A stretch of 64,000 nucleotides of DNA from Rosa chinensis. Lineage: Eukaryota > Streptophyta > Magnoliopsida > Rosales > Rosaceae. Below are positions 60,550 through 64,000 of this stretch, piece by piece. The translations under genes and the position numbers were made by a program. The stretch lies in assembly GCF_002994745.2 (NCBI RefSeq), contig NC_037088.1, forward strand, positions 62,700,397-62,764,396. The letters are read 5' to 3'. The notes beneath the pieces are model-generated. The model was not told the DNA's origin, ran no database searches, and saw only the letters and a list, made by a program, of their open reading frames with translations. The stretch's first letter is position 1. Each line of letters begins with the position of its first letter.

Positions 60550-62307
60550 AGCTTTAGAATTCAGTAGAGGTGCTCAGATATTGAAATGAAAAATCGACGG
60601 TTCTTAGAGGCACTAGTTTGAAAACCTATTCGAGGGTCATCTCCTAGAGTATGAGATGGCTATGACAATGCATCATTTGAAATATGTTGTCAAGTATTTG
60701 TTTGAGATTTTGAATAGAGATCCAAATAAACAGCATTCTTTATGTGTTTTTAAGTGATTTAGTTGTTTATATTTCAAATGGCAACTTAGCAATTTGACCC
60801 TCTGCTTGTTCACTCGCCGCTTCTAAGCAGTGGACAGAAATGACCAAATTTTTATCTTGATTTTGATCACTCATGCAGAAAACGTCATTCACCAAGTACA
60901 TATGCTTTCATTAGAACAAAAAGAAGTATATTCTTTCAAATTGAGGGTCAACAAATCCTAGATACCTAATTGTTTTTTTACTGCATTGCTCATGAATGTT
61001 CTGGTATGGTGACGAAGTAAGAGTCTTTTTATTTGAAAACCATTCTTAAATGGCCTGCACTCTTATCGCCTTGGAGACATCTTGAAAGACACAGAGTTGG
61101 TTAAGGAGGCATTAGCCTGATTGCGTCCGATTTAAAGACGTTCTTAAATTTTTCTCTGTGAGAGGTTCGACTACGACACCCTGCGTGATTGATGGATTGG
61201 AAACGACAAAATTGAACTCTCATGATTGCCTATACAATTTATTATGCCCCCAGGTCGATCAATTAGTTATCACGTACGGTTGTAATTCAACCACTTGAAA
61301 ACTATGTTTGATCCCTTTATCTTTTATCGTAGGGAGGCAGCTGTTGCAATGTTTTGCGGTAATTTTTTCAGCACTTCTTTTGTTTTTGTAGGAGAAGAAT
61401 ACCCTCATGTTGTCGGAATTGTCTGACACCAACTGATTGATCAATGCCCTGGCCGGACTGCACTGGTCATTACATGAATGAGAGGAATACAGAGATTGAA
61501 GTTGCTGATCAGTACCCTCTAGTTGCTAGGATTCGGGAAGTCATTACATGGAAAGTCTAATACCGAAAGCTAGCTAGTCTACCACTATAAGAAGTTAGCT
61601 CACACAGACCAGTCTTCTTCAACCTAGAGGCCTTAATCAAGTTTCCCGATCGTTCTTGATAAAATATGAGAGGAGGAATATCATTCTTCTTGATCTTATT
61701 TCTGATATTGGAGATGATTGAAACATACAACATATGGTGGCTTCACATAACTAGGCACCTTACAACCAAAGACCATACAAAGCATTAAAGATTACAATAG
61801 CTATATGTAGAACTTTGTCTATGGTAAAACTTATATTACTTATGCATATGCGAATTCATGCATTAAAGATGCAGCCATATGCATATGCACTCAACTAAAA
61901 CTGCCTAACTATATGCATAGCTTGCAATAGATATAGGAAAAAACAGGTCGAAGTTGTAGGCAGCAGCCAACATTCATCACCGATTTCCTCTACTTCCAAC
62001 CGTTCTCAAATTAAATTAATTCAACAACTTGAAAACTCTTCATATGATAGAGAATAACTCATAAAACAGATATTCATACCCATGAGATTACACCCAAAGG
62101 CAACAGTTATCCACAGGTACCCATACCCAGGGGTTTTCATGCCATCCCTATATAGCTACATATACAAGTTAATAGGCAGTTGATGATGAATAGAAAAAAC
62201 TCTTCCACTGCAGTCTATGTACACGCATTTGAAAATATATGCATCTGTTCCTATGTCTAGTTCTAACTTCATCATCATCTTCAATATCCTACAAGTATAT
62301 GTTGGTC
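60550..62307. other. Region between NEET and the P450 gene
   Basis: NEET 3' UTR, AT-rich DNA, then decayed P450 exon-1 fragments (listed next). The last 170 bases before the P450 ATG include CTATATAG at 62148-62155, a possible TATA box. No intact gene was seen. Confidence 0.6.
61385..61570 (+). pseudogene. Decayed P450 exon-1 fragments (CYP704C relic)
   Basis: GAGAAGAATACCCTCATGTT and the following bases (GTCGGAATTGTCTGACACCA, ACTGATTGATCAATGCC) track the intact gene's exon 1 (encoding RYPPVAGTVFHQLINAR), but with stop codons at the equivalent of FHQ and after NQ. A second, weaker copy follows (CAGTACCCTCTAGTTGCTAG then GATTCGGG, about 61510-61545). Only the proximal part of exon 1 is present, so these are remnants of earlier tandem duplication. 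Confidence 0.65.
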
Positions 62308-64000
62308 ATGGATTTTCTTTCCACTCCTTTACCTCCCGTTGCAATAAGTTTAGCAGTAATATTCATTTTAGCAGTGTTTTCTCTGCGGAAGAAGAACAAG
62401 AGATACCCTCCAGTTGCCGGAACTGTCTTTCACCAACTGATCAACGCCCGCAAGGTGCACCATTATATGACTGAGCTTGCATGCAAGTACAGAACTTACA
62501 GGGTACTTGGCTTGTTCAGATACACCGTCTACACAGCAGATCCAGTAAATATTGAATACATGCTCAAAACAAATGTCGCCAACTACTGCAAGGTATGTCC
62601 TATTAAACTGAAGGGTCAAACAACTCCATTTTATTTCAATGAAAATTAATTAGGAATATGCCCAATTCTAAACTGATCGATCAAGAGGCTTAAGTACACC
62701 ATTTCTTTGTAGGGATATTACCTGTATAGCATTCTTTCAGATGTTTTGGGCGATGGGATTTTCACTGTGGATGGGGACGAATGGCGGCATCAGAGGAAGG
62801 CATCAAGCTCTCAATTCTCAACCAAAGTACTTAGAGACTTCAGCAGTGAAATCTTCAAGACCAATGCAATAAAACTTGCTGGCATAATTTCTGAAGCTGC
62901 TACTCGCTACGAATCAATGGAAATGCAAGTGAGTTTCAGAGTTTGCAGTGTCTCAAAAATAACATACTACATATATAGCACTGTACGTTTGAGTTTTCCT
63001 GTTTTTCGTTTTTCTTGAAAATCAATCAATTAATTGTTGCTCGTTTTGTTGGAAGGATTTGTTTATGAAATCAACCTTGGATTCAATTGTCAAGATTCTA
63101 CTTGGTATTGATCTAGGCACCATGTGTGGAAAAAATAATGAAGAAAGCATTCGGTTTTCCAATGCTTTTGATGATGCAAACGAAGCTACCCTCTATCGTG
63201 TTGCGGATATCTTCTGGAGGATCAAACGGTTCTTGAACATTGGCAGGGAAGCAGTGCTGAGAAAAAATATGGAAGTGGTGGATCAATTTGTATACAAATT
63301 AATCAACAGAAAGATTGAAACACTTCATAATTCAGAAGATGATGAGCTACTTGTGAGTTAATTACCTCCCTTTTTCTGGATCTAGATTTAATTAATTGAT
63401 ATTGTATTAATAATTGCTTCAATGTTACTGATATGTGTGAGAGGTTAAATGACAGTTAAAGAAAAAAGACTTTATCTCGAGGCTTTTGGAAACTAGAGAG
63501 ACCGATCCGAAGTACTTGAGAGACATGGTCCTCAGTTTTATTTCCGCCGGCAAAGACACAAATGCTTCTACTCTTTCATGGTTTTTCTATATGATGTGCA
63601 AGCATCTCGATATACAAGAAAAGATTGCACATGAAGTTAGAGAAGCAACAGGTCTGAATAATAGTTCAACGGCTGATGAAGTTGCAGCCAACCTTACTGA
63701 AGAAACCCTTAACAAAATGCAATATCTCCATGCAGCTTTGACTGAGACACTAAGACTCTATCCTGCACTTCCAATGGTGACTTAACACATGAATTGAATG
63801 TTAAGATTCCTTTTCGGTTTTGGATTTGAATAACTCTTTATATTGTTTCTTAGTTGATAAATTTGATGTTGTCATTTCGTTCATAGGATGCGAGGATTTG
63901 TGTTTCTGATGATACTTGGCCAGATGGATATAGTATCAAAAAAGGAGAATTATTGGTATACCAACCTTATTCAATGGGCCGGATGAGGTTTATATGGGGT
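62308..64000 (+). CDS. CYP704C-type cytochrome P450 (3' end outside window)
   Basis: Exons 62308-62592, 62713-62928, 63056-63352, 63456-63776 and 63887 to the window edge join in frame for about 411 residues of an expected 500-515. The N-terminal membrane anchor (about 1-27, PLPPVAISLAVIFILAVFSL) precedes a YPPVAGTVFHQL hinge. WRHQRKASSSQFSTKVLRDF is the C-helix region; the I-helix reads SAGKDTNASTLSW, with Asn where the second Thr of AGKDTTA is usual; the ExxR motif is ETLR in LTETLRLYPALPM. The heme cysteine lies beyond the window. Family CYP704 enzymes hydroxylate fatty acids (CYP704B in pollen exine); the substrate of CYP704C members is not established to my knowledge. The chosen ATG begins MDFLSTPL, as in relatives; an in-frame ATG 69 bases upstream is less likely. 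Confidence 0.92.

Noticed and set aside
61259..61444. 61-residue minus-strand frame near the P450 relics
   Set aside because: Antisense to the decayed P450 exon fragment and without a domain.
1..64000. CRISPR arrays, tRNA/rRNA genes, organelle insertions, bacterial operons, viral sequences
   Set aside because: Looked for and none seen by eye; the DNA is consistently plant nuclear in structure. A tRNAscan or Infernal run could still find a small RNA gene that I missed.

Overview
This is a window of plant nuclear chromosome from a eudicot. The genes are intron-rich and typically plant, the intergenic DNA is AT-rich (AT microsatellites, poly-A/T runs), and the mobile DNA is of plant types. A rosid, possibly of the rose family, is my guess from the overall look of the proteins; nothing here proves it. 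No bacterial, viral or organellar segment, CRISPR array, rRNA or tRNA gene was seen.

Layout: (1) 15-8207 (+), 3' two thirds of the polyadenylation factor CPSF160, followed by a degenerate minisatellite and a long gene-poor stretch. (2) 15006-16469 (+), an intronless DUF3475/DUF668 protein. (3) 16.5-22.4 kb, a transposon-rich gap with a LINE 3' end, a small inverted-repeat element, a probable Helitron and a 1290-bp Mutator-like element with a perfect 9-bp target duplication. (4) 22470-22907 (-), an A20/AN1 stress-associated protein. (5) 23941-25004 (+), a DUF688-like protein, tail-to-tail with (6) 25303-27413 (-), an ACS10/ACS12-type membrane-anchored aminotransferase. (7) 28222-31116 (-), an intact CC-NBS-LRR immune receptor. 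(8) 33428-36531 (+), a short TPX2-family microtubule protein, tail-to-tail with (9) 37980-44338 (-), an ERL1-type receptor kinase in 27 exons. (10) 48359-50527 (-), RAR1, the CHORD co-chaperone of immune receptors. (11) 52281-57867 (-), a KEA5-type K+/H+ antiporter. (12) 59654-60549 (+), chloroplast NEET. (13) 62308 to the window end (+), a CYP704C-type P450, with decayed P450 exon-1 fragments upstream.

Main result: CPSF160, DUF668 protein, (DUF688-like), ACS12, RAR1, KEA5 and NEET occur in the same order as Arabidopsis At5g51660 to At5g51720 (locus codes from memory). The block is opened between ACS12 and RAR1 by an NLR and by a TPX2-like/ERL1 pair that corresponds to another Arabidopsis neighbourhood (At5g62230/At5g62240), and between the DUF668 and DUF688 genes by the SAP and transposons. 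I found no convincing previously undescribed biochemical system. The unusual items are structural: two Mutator-like elements with exact 9-bp target duplications (one perhaps carrying host DNA), a probable Helitron, a GC-AG intron in ERL1, a run of nearly identical 72-nt LRR exons, and an NLR close to its family's co-chaperone gene.

Exon boundaries were set by eye from GT/AG signals, reading frame and remembered family sequences. Expect errors of a base or so in a few places.
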